DNA of 64,000 bases, taken from the NCBI GenBank assembly GCA_050330195.1, contig JBHJOB010000003.1:1-64000 (forward strand), in the 5' to 3' direction. Under the pieces are notes generated by a model that searched no databases, was not told the DNA's origin, and was given only the letters and a program-made list of their open reading frames with translations. Source of the DNA: JAHQVI01 sp050330195. Its GTDB lineage: Bacteria > Pseudomonadota > Alphaproteobacteria > Rhizobiales > Rhodomicrobiaceae. A program made the position numbers and the translations under genes. Positions within the stretch are counted from its first letter, which is position 1, and each line of letters begins with the position of its first letter. This document shows positions 1 through 9,638 of this stretch, piece by piece.

Positions 1-510
1 GCCGACGAAATCCGCGCTCTGATCGCCGATATCGCGCACCGCGATCACATAGGGCATTCCCCAATCGCGCAGCAGGCTGAACGTATCCGGCGTCGAACCG
101 GCGGCCGGCACGATGATCAATCCCGCAACGCCTTGCCCGATCATGGCCCGGATCAGCGCGGATTGGCGCTCCAGATCGTCATTCGTATTGGCGATCAGGG
201 AAAGATAATCATGCGCGTACGCCTGCTCCTCCACGTCCTTGGTCAGTTCGGCATAAAAGGGGTTGGAGATGTCATTGACCATCAGCCCAAGCAGGATGGA
301 TTCACCCGAGCGAAGACGGCTCGCATTGTGGTTCGGGATGAAGCCGAGACGGTCGGCGATCTTCTTGATCTCCTCCGCCCGCTTTTGCGACACACGGCCC
401 TTGCCGCTCAGCGCCAGAGAGACGGCAGCGACCGAGACGCCCGCTTCCTCGGCGACGCGCTTGATGCTGATCCGCTTTTTCCGGCTGCTCGTCTCAGGCT
501 TGTCGCCCAT
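1..510 (-). CDS. LacI-family transcriptional regulator (C-terminus cut by window edge)
   Basis: Reverse-strand frame open from the ATG at 508-510 to the left edge, giving 170 N-terminal residues; the C-terminal part of the sugar-binding domain is outside the window. A LacI helix-turn-helix is visible at about residues 14-40 (ISIKRVAEEAGVSVAAVS), followed by the hinge helix near residues 61-68 (NASRLR) and the start of the periplasmic-binding-protein-like effector domain (LGLMVNDISNPFYAEL). The family represses or activates carbohydrate and related catabolic operons in response to a small ligand. It is divergent from the acyl-CoA dehydrogenase/SDR pair, and the shared intergenic region holds a LacI-type operator at 738-749. 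By inference it controls that operon and possibly itself; the ligand is unknown. Confidence 0.93.
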   Translation of the reverse strand, partial: MGDKPETSSRKKRISIKRVAEEAGVSVAAVSLALSGKGRVSQKRAEEIKKIADRLGFIPNHNASRLRSGESILLGLMVNDISNPFYAELTKDVEEQAYAHDYLSLIANTNDDLERQSALIRAMIGQGVAGLIIVPAAGSTPDTFSLLRDWGMPYVIAVRDIGDQSADFVG

Positions 511-737
511 CCCCTGTCAACCCTGTCCCAGTGTGAAAACGCAACGCGCCCCGGCTGCTGAAGCCTTCTTATGCGTATCATTACGGATATGAGCGAAAAA
601 GCGCCTATTCGACGCTGCCTGCCGCGACCTCTCCTGCGCCCTGACCGGCATTTGTCTCCACTCGTCCGACCCTTGCTGCTCCGTCCGGGCGAGACGTCCC
701 CGTCAACTTGATGGCTTGCGAAAAAGTTTAGATTAGA

Positions 738-749
738 TTAAACGTTTTA
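738..749. promoter_or_regulatory. LacI-type operator TTAAACGTTTTA
   Basis: A near-palindrome with perfect core AAACGTTT and a central CG, typical of LacI/GalR-family operators. It lies 21 bp before the start codon of the acyl-CoA dehydrogenase and 228 bp from the divergent LacI regulator, in an A+T-rich stretch where a promoter is expected. The exact reverse complement occurs at 46279-46290, before the arabinonate dehydratase gene. Assignment to the neighbouring regulator is inference. Confidence 0.6.
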
Positions 750-769
750 TCAATAGTGGAGCCGATGAA

Positions 770-1930
770 ATGTACCTCCCCGCGCAAAATGACACCGAGA
801 CCTACGCTCAACTCGTCGAAACGACGCGAAAATTCGCTGAGAATGTCATCAGGCCGATGGCTGGCGCACTGGACGAAAGCGAACGGTGCCCGGCTGAGCT
901 TTACAGTCAAATGGGCGAGCTTGGCCTATTCGGCATTACCACCCCCGACGAGTTGGGCGGCGCCGGGCTCGATGTATTCGCCTATGCGCTGGTGATGGAG
1001 GAACTGTCGCGGGGCTACGCTTCGGTTGCCGATCAATGCGGCCTTGTCGAACTGATCGCGACGCTGCTCACCCGCTACGGCACCGCCGAACAGCAGGCCA
1101 CATGGCTGCCTGACGTCCTCAAGGCGAAGACCGCCGTCGCTTATTGCATTACCGAAGCCGAGGCCGGGTCCGATGTTTCCGGCATCCGCACGACCGCGAC
1201 ACGGGACGGCGGAGATTGGCTGTTGAACGGCTCCAAGCTCTGGATCCACAATGCCCCGATTGCCAATGTCGGTTTCGTCCTTGCGCGCACCGACCCCGAT
1301 GCCGGTCATCGCGGGATGAGCATCTTCATCGTCGATCTCCACGCCCAAGGCGTCGAACGCGGACCGAAGGAACACAAGATGGGGCAGCGGGCCAGCCAGG
1401 TCGGCGGGCTGACCTTCAACGGCGTGCGCCTGCCGGGCAATGCGCTGCTCGGGGAGGCCGGACGCGGCTTCCATATCATGATGAGCGTTCTGGAAAAGGG
1501 GCGCGTCGGCATTGCGGCGCTGGCGACCGGCATCGCGCAGGCGGGACTGGATGCGGCGCTCGACTATGCGCGGCAGCGGGAGCAGTTCGGCAAGCCAATC
1601 AGCGACAATCAGGGGCTGATGTGGCTGCTTGCCGATATGGCCAAGGAGATCGCCGCCGCCCGCGCCCTGACGCATCGCGCGGCGCTGCTGCTCGACAATC
1701 ACCAGCCCGCGGGCGCGGCCTGCTCCATGGCGAAATGTTTCGCCTCCGACATGGCCGTGGCGCAGACTGCCAACGCGGTGCAGGTGTTCGGCGGCTCCGG
1801 ATATATTCGCGGGTTCGAGGTGGAGCGGCTCTATCGCGACGCCAAGATCACGCAGATCTATGAAGGCACGAACCAGATTCAGCGCACCATCATCGGTCGC
1901 GATTTGTTGAAGCGCGGCAGCCGTCCGTAG
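770..1930 (+). CDS. Acyl-CoA dehydrogenase family protein
   Basis: 386 residues, the usual length for an FAD-dependent acyl-CoA dehydrogenase. Visible features are the FAD/substrate signature around residues 125-140 (ITEAEAGSDVSG), the C-terminal motif IYEGTNQIQ with the probable catalytic base Glu365, and the closing segment RTIIGRDLL. The family removes two hydrogens from an acyl-CoA and passes electrons to ETF in the cytoplasm. The start is preceded by GGAG at a good distance. It is followed 61 bp later by an SDR gene on the same strand, probably one operon, controlled by the divergent LacI regulator. Control by a LacI protein is unusual for fatty-acid oxidation and suggests a short or branched acyl group derived from a sugar-like or other carbon source; the substrate is unknown. 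Confidence 0.9.
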   Translation: MYLPAQNDTETYAQLVETTRKFAENVIRPMAGALDESERCPAELYSQMGELGLFGITTPDELGGAGLDVFAYALVMEELSRGYASVADQCGLVELIATLLTRYGTAEQQATWLPDVLKAKTAVAYCITEAEAGSDVSGIRTTATRDGGDWLLNGSKLWIHNAPIANVGFVLARTDPDAGHRGMSIFIVDLHAQGVERGPKEHKMGQRASQVGGLTFNGVRLPGNALLGEAGRGFHIMMSVLEKGRVGIAALATGIAQAGLDAALDYARQREQFGKPISDNQGLMWLLADMAKEIAAARALTHRAALLLDNHQPAGAACSMAKCFASDMAVAQTANAVQVFGGSGYIRGFEVERLYRDAKITQIYEGTNQIQRTIIGRDLLKRGSRP

Positions 1931-1991
1931 ACGGCGCATTTTCCGTGACGATCGAAAACAGCAGACCGGACAGTCAGGGAGGAGGCTCGAC

Positions 1992-2762
1992 ATGAAACAG
2001 GCAGCATTCGTCACCGGATCAAGCCGGGGCATCGGCAGGGGAATTGCGCTCGCCCTCGCGCGCTCCGGATTCGATGTGGCGCTTCACGGACGCACGAAAT
2101 CGGACGCGCTGGAGAAGACCCGGCGCGAAGTGGAAGCGCTGGGCGTCAAGGCCACGAGCGTCGCCGGCGATATATCTGACATCTCCGGCCACGCCGCGCT
2201 TCTCGACGAGGCCGAGGCGGCGCTCGGGCCGCTGACGACGCTCGTCAACAATGCCGGCGTCGGACCGCTCAAACGCGCGGACATGCTGGAGTCGATCCCC
2301 GAAAGCTTCGATCACTGCATCGCGACGAATGTGAAAGCAGTGTATTTCCTGTCACAGGATTTCGCCAACCGGCTTCTTGCCCGCGAGCGTTCCCCGCAAC
2401 TGACCTATTCGATCACCGTGATTTCCTCGATCAATGCGGTCATGGCATCGTTCGACAAGGCGGATTATTGCGTCTCAAAGGCAGCCGTGGCCATGGTCGC
2501 GAAGGTGCTGGCTCAGCGTCTGGCTCCGCAAGGCATTCAGGTTTTCGACGTTCAGCCGGGCATCATCGAGACCGACCTGTCGCAGCCGGTACTGGCGAAA
2601 TATCAGAAGCAAATCGAGGAAAAGGGCATCACGCTGATCCCACGCTTCGGCCACGCGGATGAGGTGGGCCAAGTTGTTGCCACTGCGGCGCGGGGAGACC
2701 TGCCCTATTGTGTCGGACAGGTTCTGCGGCCGGATGGCGGGCTGACGCTGCAACGGCTGTGA
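1992..2762 (+). CDS. SDR-family oxidoreductase (3-ketoacyl-reductase-like)
   Basis: 256-residue classical short-chain dehydrogenase. The nucleotide-binding motif GSSRGIG is at residues 9-15, the NNAG motif follows near residue 86, and the catalytic pair sits in YCVSK. The C-terminus ends in a typical DGGLTLQRL segment. A strong ribosome site (GGGAGGAGG) precedes the ATG. It lies downstream of the acyl-CoA dehydrogenase in what looks like a two-gene operon. NAD(P)-dependent reduction or oxidation of a hydroxyl/keto group is expected; names such as FabG-like reductase would be used by homology, but operon context argues for catabolism rather than fatty-acid synthesis. Substrate unknown. Confidence 0.88.
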   Translation: MKQAAFVTGSSRGIGRGIALALARSGFDVALHGRTKSDALEKTRREVEALGVKATSVAGDISDISGHAALLDEAEAALGPLTTLVNNAGVGPLKRADMLESIPESFDHCIATNVKAVYFLSQDFANRLLARERSPQLTYSITVISSINAVMASFDKADYCVSKAAVAMVAKVLAQRLAPQGIQVFDVQPGIIETDLSQPVLAKYQKQIEEKGITLIPRFGHADEVGQVVATAARGDLPYCVGQVLRPDGGLTLQRL

Positions 2763-2787
2763 GATCGGCACTAGCCGCCGCCTCGCC

Positions 2788-3663
<876 letters not shown>

Positions 3664-3795
3664 CGTCTGTCTCCAGTGTCTGTCCGGTCATATCGCGCCG
3701 CATGACAATAGCCGGGCGCAAGGCCTGAACAAAGCGCAACATTGCCTGCATCACGGGGATTTGGCCGCGCGGAACACCTTCAAAGGTTCGCCCAA

Positions 3796-3824
3796 AGAAA
3801 AAGCCCCGCACAAGGCAGGGCTTC
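3796..3824 (-). terminator. Rho-independent terminator of the petABC operon
   Basis: On the minus strand a hairpin with arms AAGCCC and GGGGCTT is followed directly by a TTTTTC tract. It lies just after the stop codon of cytochrome c1 and before mtnP, so it should end the bc1 transcript. Confidence 0.75.
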
Positions 3825-3852
3825 CTCGATTCAGGCGGTCCGTCTGCCGGCA

Positions 3853-4722
3853 TCAATGCTCGACATTCCGCCAAAGCGCGCGCTTTGACAGGAACAGCAG
3901 GAGCGACAGGATCGCAAGGTAGAGCATCACTTTCAGGCCCATGCGCTTGCGTTCTTCGAGCTTTGGTTCCGCCGCCCACATTAGGAAGGCGGTCAAGTCC
4001 CTTGAATAATTCTCAACCGTCGGGGGCGTGCCGTCCGCATATTCAACGACACCTTCGAAAAATGGCGGAGGCATCGCTATCTGGTGGCCCGGGAATGCAG
4101 AATTATAATACATTCCAGGCATCACTTCGACACCCTCGGGCGCTTCCGTGTACCCTGTCAGCAGCGCGTAGAGGTAGTCCGCGCCCTCCTCCTGATAGAC
4201 GGTCAAGACATCGTAGGCCCAATGAAACGGCGCCAAATACCATGGAGCGGCACTCGTGACGGCCCGGGCTTTCGCCATCAAAGAAAGGTCGGGTGGCACA
4301 GCGCCGCCCTGTGCGGCCGCGGCAGCCTTGTCGTTCGGATAGGGCGAGGGGATCTTGTCCGCCGGGAGGCCGGGACGCTCGAACATCTCGCCATCGTCAT
4401 TCGGCCCGTCCCGGACCATGGCTTCAGCCGCGAACTCGGCGACGCGAGCCTCGGAGAACTGTGGACCACCCGGCTCGGACAGATTACGGAAATAGAGCTG
4501 ACGCACACCGTGGCAGGCCGCACAAACATTCCTGTAGACCATGTAACCGCGGCGCAGTTGCTCCTTGTCGAAGTGCCCCGTCAAGCCGCCAAAGGTCCAA
4601 TCGAGACGTTCGAGTTCGATTGCTTCGCCTGCTGCTCGCGCCGGCGCAATGGAGACTGCGCTCAAAAGGACCGCTGCGGCCATCATTCCGGCAAGGCTGC
4701 GCTTTGAAAAGATCATGCTCAT
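3853..4722 (-). CDS. petC: Cytochrome c1 subunit of the cytochrome bc1 complex
   Basis: 289 residues from the ATG at 4722, which has GGGAGAG upstream; the frame extends further but that part overlaps cytochrome b and is not coding. An N-terminal signal peptide (to about residue 31, ending APARAAG) leads the protein to the periplasm. The covalent haem motif C67-A-A-C-H71 is intact, and a methionine in the AMPPPF segment is the likely sixth iron ligand. A single C-terminal membrane anchor (MLYLAILSLLLFL) tethers it. It passes electrons from the Rieske protein to a soluble or membrane cytochrome c. Third gene of petA-petB-petC; the petB stop codon is 13 bp upstream. Confidence 0.96.
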   Translation of the reverse strand: MSMIFSKRSLAGMMAAAVLLSAVSIAPARAAGEAIELERLDWTFGGLTGHFDKEQLRRGYMVYRNVCAACHGVRQLYFRNLSEPGGPQFSEARVAEFAAEAMVRDGPNDDGEMFERPGLPADKIPSPYPNDKAAAAAQGGAVPPDLSLMAKARAVTSAAPWYLAPFHWAYDVLTVYQEEGADYLYALLTGYTEAPEGVEVMPGMYYNSAFPGHQIAMPPPFFEGVVEYADGTPPTVENYSRDLTAFLMWAAEPKLEERKRMGLKVMLYLAILSLLLFLSKRALWRNVEH

Positions 4723-4735
4723 TTGAAAGCTCTCC

Positions 4736-6031
4736 CTAGCGCTTTTCCGCGGCAGCCGCTGCCGGTTGCGGCACAGGGCCGCCGCCCCCTCGCGACCCAT
4801 CCTTGAAGATCGAGTCGGCGATACTTTGCGGTCTCGGCTTTGGCGTTTCGATAATTCCGACAACCGGCATTATCACCAGGAAGTGGAAGAAATAATAGAA
4901 GGTGAAGAAGCGGGAGGCCCAGAGATACGCGCCCTCCGGCGACTTGGCGCCGAGATAGCCGAGCGCGAGGCAGGTTATGACCAACAGCCAGAAGAACCAC
5001 TTGTAGATCGGACGGTAGCGGGTAGACCGCTCGCGCGCTGTATCCAGCCATGGGATGAAGAACAGCACCGCGATCGCGGCGAACATCGCTATCACGCCGC
5101 CCAGCTTGGAGGGAATTGCGCGCAAAATCGCATAGAATGGCAGGAAATACCATTCCGGCACAATGTGAGGCGGCGTCACCAGCGGGTTCGCCTCGACATA
5201 ATTGTCCGCATGACCGAGATAATTCGGCATGTAGAAGACGAAGTACGCGAACAGCAGCCCGAAGACGCAGATCGCAAAGCCGTCCTTCACCGTGTAGTAG
5301 GGATGAAAGGGCACGGCCTCGCGCTTGGGATCGCGCAGATCGACGCCCGTCGGATTGTTGTTGCCCGGAACATGCAGCGCCCAGATGTGCAGGCCGACAA
5401 GCCCAACGATCACGAATGGCAGCAGATAATGCAGGCTGAACAGGCGGTTGAGGGTTGCGTTATCGACAGCGAAGCCGCCCCAGATCCACAGCACGATCGT
5501 CGTGCCGAGACCGGACACGATCGAGTCCAGCGAGGAAAACAGGTTGGTGATCACTGTCACGGCCCAGAAGCTCATCTGGCCCCAGACCAGCGAATAGCCC
5601 ATGAACGCCGTCGCCATCATCGCAAGGAGGATCAGTACGCCAATGATCCAGAGCACTTCGCGCGGCGCTTTGTAGGAGCCATAATACAGCCCCCGGAAAA
5701 TGTGCAGGTACACTGCGAGGAAGAACATGGAGGCGCCGACGGCGTGCGTGTAACGCATCAGCCAGCCGTAATTCACGTTGCGCATCAGATGTTCGATCGA
5801 GTCGAATGCGACCGAGGTATCGGCCGCGTAATGCATGGCGAGCACGATGCCTGTTACGATCTGGATGCCCAGGCAGACAGCCAGAATGCCGCCGAAGGTC
5901 CACATGTAATTGAGGTTGCGCGGCGTCGGGAAGTCGAGAACGCTCTCCTTCGCCAGGCGCACGACCGGTAAACGGCTGTCGAGCCAGCGTGTAAAAGCCG
6001 TCTTCGGCTCATAAGTCGAATGATGTGCCAT
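4736..6031 (-). CDS. petB: Cytochrome b subunit of the cytochrome bc1 complex
   Basis: 431 residues starting at MAHHSTYEP (ATG at 6029-6031, with GAAGAGA upstream); upstream in-frame residues overlap petA and are rejected. Eight or so membrane helices are apparent. The two haem-ligand pairs are visible as H-x13-H in THAVGASMFFLAVYLHI and in LHYLLPFVIVGLVGLH. The quinol-oxidation site motif PEWY is present (VPEWYFLPFY). The protein carries haems bL and bH and performs the Q-cycle in the inner membrane. It follows petA by 19 bp and precedes petC by 13 bp, a tight operon. Confidence 0.97.
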   Translation of the reverse strand: MAHHSTYEPKTAFTRWLDSRLPVVRLAKESVLDFPTPRNLNYMWTFGGILAVCLGIQIVTGIVLAMHYAADTSVAFDSIEHLMRNVNYGWLMRYTHAVGASMFFLAVYLHIFRGLYYGSYKAPREVLWIIGVLILLAMMATAFMGYSLVWGQMSFWAVTVITNLFSSLDSIVSGLGTTIVLWIWGGFAVDNATLNRLFSLHYLLPFVIVGLVGLHIWALHVPGNNNPTGVDLRDPKREAVPFHPYYTVKDGFAICVFGLLFAYFVFYMPNYLGHADNYVEANPLVTPPHIVPEWYFLPFYAILRAIPSKLGGVIAMFAAIAVLFFIPWLDTARERSTRYRPIYKWFFWLLVITCLALGYLGAKSPEGAYLWASRFFTFYYFFHFLVIMPVVGIIETPKPRPQSIADSIFKDGSRGGGGPVPQPAAAAAEKR

Positions 6032-6050
6032 GATGTAATGTCTCTTCGGC

Positions 6051-6629
6051 TTAGCCGATCCTGATCTGCGTATCCGACACGAATTCATAAGGCGGAATTT
6101 CGAGATTGGTCGGAGCGGGACCTACCCGGATACGTCCTGCCGTGTCGTAGGCGGAGCCGTGGCACGGGCAGAACCAACCTCCATACGCGCCGCGCTCGTC
6201 GCCGACGCGCTGGCCCTTGGGAATGCAGCCGAGATGGGTGCAGATGCCGATAGCGACGAGCCAGTTTTCATGGCCGTCCTTGGTCAGTGCCTCGTCGGTT
6301 GCGGGCACTTGCGGGCCGCCGCCCAAGATCCGCGCGACCGGATCCTTGAGTTCGTCCAGCGAAACAGCCTTGGCGGCTTCGACTTCCTGCGCGGTCCGGT
6401 TGCGCACAAAAACCGGCTTCCCGCGCCACATCACGGTTATCGCCTGACCTTCCTGGATCGGCGCCAGATCGACCTCAATGCTGGCCAGCGACAGCGCCGT
6501 TGCATCCGGATTCATCTGATCGACCAGCGGCCATAATGCAGCGGCGGCGCCGACGCCGGCAAATGCAGTGGCAGCGATATGAATGAAATCGCGCCTGTTG
6601 ACAGGTTCATCATCCATTGTCGAAGCCAT
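6051..6629 (-). CDS. petA: Ubiquinol-cytochrome c reductase Rieske iron-sulfur subunit
   Basis: 192 residues. The N-terminus has a twin-arginine-type signal anchor (NRRDFIHIAATAFAGVGAAAA), as expected for Rieske proteins folded before export. The 2Fe-2S cluster ligands are C130-T-H132-LGC135 and C154-PC156-H157 (CTHLGC and CPCHGS), all intact. It oxidises ubiquinol and hands electrons to cytochrome c1. First gene of the petABC operon; the divergent gene is trmL, and the 213-bp gap between them must hold both promoters. Confidence 0.97.
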   Translation of the reverse strand: MASTMDDEPVNRRDFIHIAATAFAGVGAAAALWPLVDQMNPDATALSLASIEVDLAPIQEGQAITVMWRGKPVFVRNRTAQEVEAAKAVSLDELKDPVARILGGGPQVPATDEALTKDGHENWLVAIGICTHLGCIPKGQRVGDERGAYGGWFCPCHGSAYDTAGRIRVGPAPTNLEIPPYEFVSDTQIRIG

Positions 6630-6842
6630 GAGCGAATTCCTTATGTCAGCCCGGCGCCAGAAGTGTGAGAGGGAAGAATGGCACAGGCACAGTTCGTAAT
6701 TGGTGAAACGTGGCGAAAACGCGTTCGACAGTTTCTATGCGGGACATATCGCATTGTCCACTGCCAGATGTCCAGACACGGGGCGCGGACAAATCGGCGC
6801 AATCCCGTGGCAAAATCGCCGCAGATTCGCTAAGAAATCCAG

Positions 6843-7331
6843 ATGCGATTGGCACTTTATCAACCGGATATCCCCCAAAATGCGGGCACCATTCTCAGAA
6901 TGGCGGCGTGTTTCGGCGTCACCTGCGATATAATCGGCCCAGCCGGTTTCGATCTGTCGGACCGCGCCTTGAGGCGTGCCGGGCTGGACTATCTGGACAA
7001 GGTCACGCTCGTCCGCCATCTGTCCTTCGAAGCCTTCGAGATCTCGCGACGCGCCAGCGGGAGCCGTCTGGTCGTGCTGACCACGTCCGCAGCCGAGGCG
7101 CATACGGCGTTTCACTTTCACTCCGGCGATGTTCTGCTGCTTGGGCGGGAGAGCGCCGGCGTGCCGCAAAATGTGCACGAGGCGGCCGATGCGCGGCTGC
7201 GCATTCCGATGCAGCCGGGTTTGCGCTCGCTCAATGTCGCGGTCGCCGCCGCTATCGTATTAGGGGAAGCGTTGAGACAAACGGGCGGTTTTGAGCTGCT
7301 TCAGGAAGACACAGCAGGATCGACATCATGA
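6843..7331 (+). CDS. trmL: tRNA (cytidine/uridine-34-2'-O)-methyltransferase
   Basis: 162 residues, the normal size of TrmL (SPOUT superfamily). It 2'-O-methylates the wobble base of leucine tRNAs using S-adenosylmethionine. Motifs seen: the N-terminal LYQPDIPQNAGTILR, the knot-region LLLGRESAGVP and the C-terminal IPMQPGLRSLNVAVAAAIVLGEALRQ, which form the AdoMet-binding trefoil knot. Its stop overlaps the hemF start by 4 bp (ATGA), so the two are translationally coupled. It is divergent from petABC. Confidence 0.95.
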   Translation: MRLALYQPDIPQNAGTILRMAACFGVTCDIIGPAGFDLSDRALRRAGLDYLDKVTLVRHLSFEAFEISRRASGSRLVVLTTSAAEAHTAFHFHSGDVLLLGRESAGVPQNVHEAADARLRIPMQPGLRSLNVAVAAAIVLGEALRQTGGFELLQEDTAGSTS

Positions 7332-8260
7332 CCATATCGAACATCCAGACAGGCGGGGAAGAAGGCGCTCCCGCGCACGCGCCGCATCTTGAACGGCAGA
7401 AAGCCGCCGCTCCGGTCTGGTTTGCGGCGCTGCGCGACGACATATGCGCGCAGCTCGAACGGCTTGAAGACGAAGCCGGACACGGGCAGTTCGCCGGGAT
7501 GCAGCAAGGCCGTTTCGAGCGAACCCCCTGGCAGCGCACGGGCGACGATGGCAGCGATGGCGGCGGCGGTGTCATGTCGATGATGCATGGCCGGCTGTTC
7601 GAGAAGGCGGGCGTTCATGTCTCGACCGTGTACGGCGAATTTTCCGAGCAGTTTCGCGCCCAGATCCCCGGCGCGGACAGCGATCCGCGTTTCTGGGCCT
7701 CGGGCATCTCGCTGATCGTACACCCGCGCAATCCGCATGTGCCGACGGTTCACATGAATACGCGCTTCGTCATCACCACGAAAAGCTGGTTCGGCGGCGG
7801 GGCGGATCTGACGCCTTTCCTTGAAGCCCGCCGTACCCAGGAAGATCCCGATACTCTTGCCTTTCACGCGGCCATGCAGTCCGCCTGCGACAAGCATGCC
7901 GTCGCCGATTACCGGCGCTACAAGAACTGGTGCGACGAATATTTTTATCTTCCGCACCGCAAGGAGCCGCGCGGCGTTGGCGGCATTTTCTACGATTATC
8001 TCAATTCGGACGATTGGGACGCCGATTTTGCCTTCACACAGGATGTCGGGCGGGCCTTTCTTGCGATCTACCCGGACATTGTCCGCGGGAATATGGGCAA
8101 GGAATGGAGCGAGACGGAGCGCGAGGAACAGCTTGTCCGCCGCGGGCGCTATGTCGAATATAATCTGCTGTATGATCGCGGGACGATCTTCGGGCTGAAG
8201 ACAGGCGGCAACGTCGCCAGCATCCTGTCCTCCATGCCCCCGGTCGTGAAATGGCCCTGA
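7328..8260 (+). CDS. hemF: Oxygen-dependent coproporphyrinogen III oxidase
   Basis: 310 residues, full length. It oxidatively decarboxylates two propionates of coproporphyrinogen III to vinyl groups, making protoporphyrinogen IX for haem synthesis. Family-typical segments are visible: GGGVMSMMHG, FWASGISLIVHPRNPHVPTVHMNTR, WFGGGADLTP, YKNWCDEYF, GVGGIFYDYLN, and RRGRYVEYNLLYDRGTIFGL. The start overlaps trmL by 4 bp. Placement next to the bc1 operon fits a respiratory theme. It ends before a short hairpin that separates it from the convergent exoF-like gene. Confidence 0.97.
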   Translation: MTISNIQTGGEEGAPAHAPHLERQKAAAPVWFAALRDDICAQLERLEDEAGHGQFAGMQQGRFERTPWQRTGDDGSDGGGGVMSMMHGRLFEKAGVHVSTVYGEFSEQFRAQIPGADSDPRFWASGISLIVHPRNPHVPTVHMNTRFVITTKSWFGGGADLTPFLEARRTQEDPDTLAFHAAMQSACDKHAVADYRRYKNWCDEYFYLPHRKEPRGVGGIFYDYLNSDDWDADFAFTQDVGRAFLAIYPDIVRGNMGKEWSETEREEQLVRRGRYVEYNLLYDRGTIFGLKTGGNVASILSSMPPVVKWP

Positions 8261-8265
8261 CCGAC

Positions 8266-8282
8266 GGAGCCGAACGGGCTCC
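8266..8282. terminator. Possible bidirectional terminator between hemF and exoF-like gene
   Basis: GGAGCC and GGCTCC form a perfect 6-bp stem with a 5-nt loop in the 21-bp space between two convergent genes. The T-run on either side is weak, so this is tentative. Confidence 0.35.
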
Positions 8283-9586
8283 TAATTCGACGGGAGCAGC
8301 CCGAGCGCCCCGGTCTGGCCGAAAAGACCGAGTTGAGGCTCGGGCACCGTGACCTTGATGGTGTCGCCGGGTTCGACGAAGGTGGAGTCGGTTGCCCTGA
8401 TTGTGGTCGGCTCCCCATCCTTCATACGCACGATCGAAAAATCCGGCCCGGTGTCCTCCGCCTGATTGGCTGCGCTCAGTGCGCCGCCGACCAGCGGCTT
8501 CGTCTCTGAGAGGATTTGTCTCGCGGTCCGAAAGCGTGTTTTCACATCGTCGAGCTTGGCCTCGGTCTCGCGCAGCAGGGCGGTCACCTCCTTGGACCAG
8601 GTATTCCGGGCTTCAAGCGCCAGAATATCCGTGCGGCCGAGTTCCTGCCTCGCCTTGAGCAAGGCCGTCTGCAATTGCCAGCGCTCTCCCTCAAGCTGGG
8701 CGACGATCCGCTCAAGCGCGGTCTTCCTCGGTGACGCGGCCAGGCCCTTGTCGACAAGTGAGGCGATATTATCCAGGTCCTTCTTGATGACTTCCTGCTC
8801 CCGCTTGTGAGCGACAAGCTGACCTTCAAGTGACGCGATTTCGCTCTCGACAGACTTTTTAAGGTTTTCAAGCGCGCTGCCATTGGTTTTCAAGGCATTC
8901 CGGCGCGCGTCAAAAATCTTCCGCTCCTGGTCGAGCAGCTTTGCAATGTCGGGATTGTCCTTCGCCGCTTCCAGTTCGGGCGGCCATTGGATGTCCGGCT
9001 GAGTCTCGGTGTCAAGTTCGGCCTGCAGGCGGGCCCGGCGAGCAAGCGTGGCGTAGAGTTCGGCTGAGAGCTGCTGCAATGCGCCTTCCTGCGTGACAAC
9101 ATCGCGCCGAAGGGCGAGCAGCCCGACGTCCTGGAGGCGGGAGAGCCCTCCGGCAATTCCGAGAGCCTGCAACACGGTAAGATCGGGCTGAAACGGATAA
9201 GCGCCGGAATTCGTCACGTCGCCGACGATAAAGAATGGACGGTACTCGGCGATTTCCAGCGCGACGACCGGAGGAGAAACGAGGCCGATGCGGCTTTTCA
9301 TCTCCGCGGAAATGATATTGGAAAGTTCACCGGCGGTTTTGCCCGTAGCGGCAATACGGCCAAGCAGGGGCAAGGAAATCTCGCCATCCGGACCGACGGT
9401 GAATTCGCCTGTCAACGGTTCCCAGGCGAAGATTTCGCCCGTCGAGGCGCGAACCTCGAACACCTTGATGCTCAGCTTGTCCTTGGGACCGAGAAAATAA
9501 TCGCGGGCGTGCGCCGGAAGCGACGCAGCAAACAGCGCAAGAAGGAGAATTGCCGAATGCCTGAAAGACTTGAATATTGCGGCCAT
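8282..9586 (-). CDS. Polysaccharide export protein of the ExoF/Wza-like family
   Basis: 434 residues from the ATG at 9584-9586, chosen because GGTGGAG sits at proper distance; the 11 residues upstream in frame have no such support. A signal peptide (LLLALFAASLPAHA) is followed by the poly_export domain (DYFLGPKDKLSIKVFE) and an SLBB-type domain (FFIVGDVTNSGAYPFQPDLTVLQALGIAGG). The middle third is a long helical coiled-coil (about residues 165-330). This architecture, without a lipobox, matches rhizobial ExoF-type periplasmic/outer-membrane export proteins rather than E. coli Wza. It is the last gene of a leftward polysaccharide block. No co-polymerase or Wzx/Wzy partner is in the window. Confidence 0.85.
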   Translation of the reverse strand: MAAIFKSFRHSAILLLALFAASLPAHARDYFLGPKDKLSIKVFEVRASTGEIFAWEPLTGEFTVGPDGEISLPLLGRIAATGKTAGELSNIISAEMKSRIGLVSPPVVALEIAEYRPFFIVGDVTNSGAYPFQPDLTVLQALGIAGGLSRLQDVGLLALRRDVVTQEGALQQLSAELYATLARRARLQAELDTETQPDIQWPPELEAAKDNPDIAKLLDQERKIFDARRNALKTNGSALENLKKSVESEIASLEGQLVAHKREQEVIKKDLDNIASLVDKGLAASPRKTALERIVAQLEGERWQLQTALLKARQELGRTDILALEARNTWSKEVTALLRETEAKLDDVKTRFRTARQILSETKPLVGGALSAANQAEDTGPDFSIVRMKDGEPTTIRATDSTFVEPGDTIKVTVPEPQLGLFGQTGALGLLPSN

Positions 9587-9638
9587 TTTATCGTTCTCCA
9601 CCCGTTGCGGCCAGATCAAGCAATGTCATTCCCGAAAA

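Noticed and set aside
4766..5971. 401-residue plus-strand frame over petB
   Set aside because: Antisense to cytochrome b, which has all haem ligands; the product is rich in Arg/His/Glu as expected of a shadow.
6742..6779. GGACA-N8-TGTCC and TGTCCAGACA dyads in the petA-trmL gap
   Set aside because: Short arms in a 213-bp promoter region; plausible but not distinguishable from chance.
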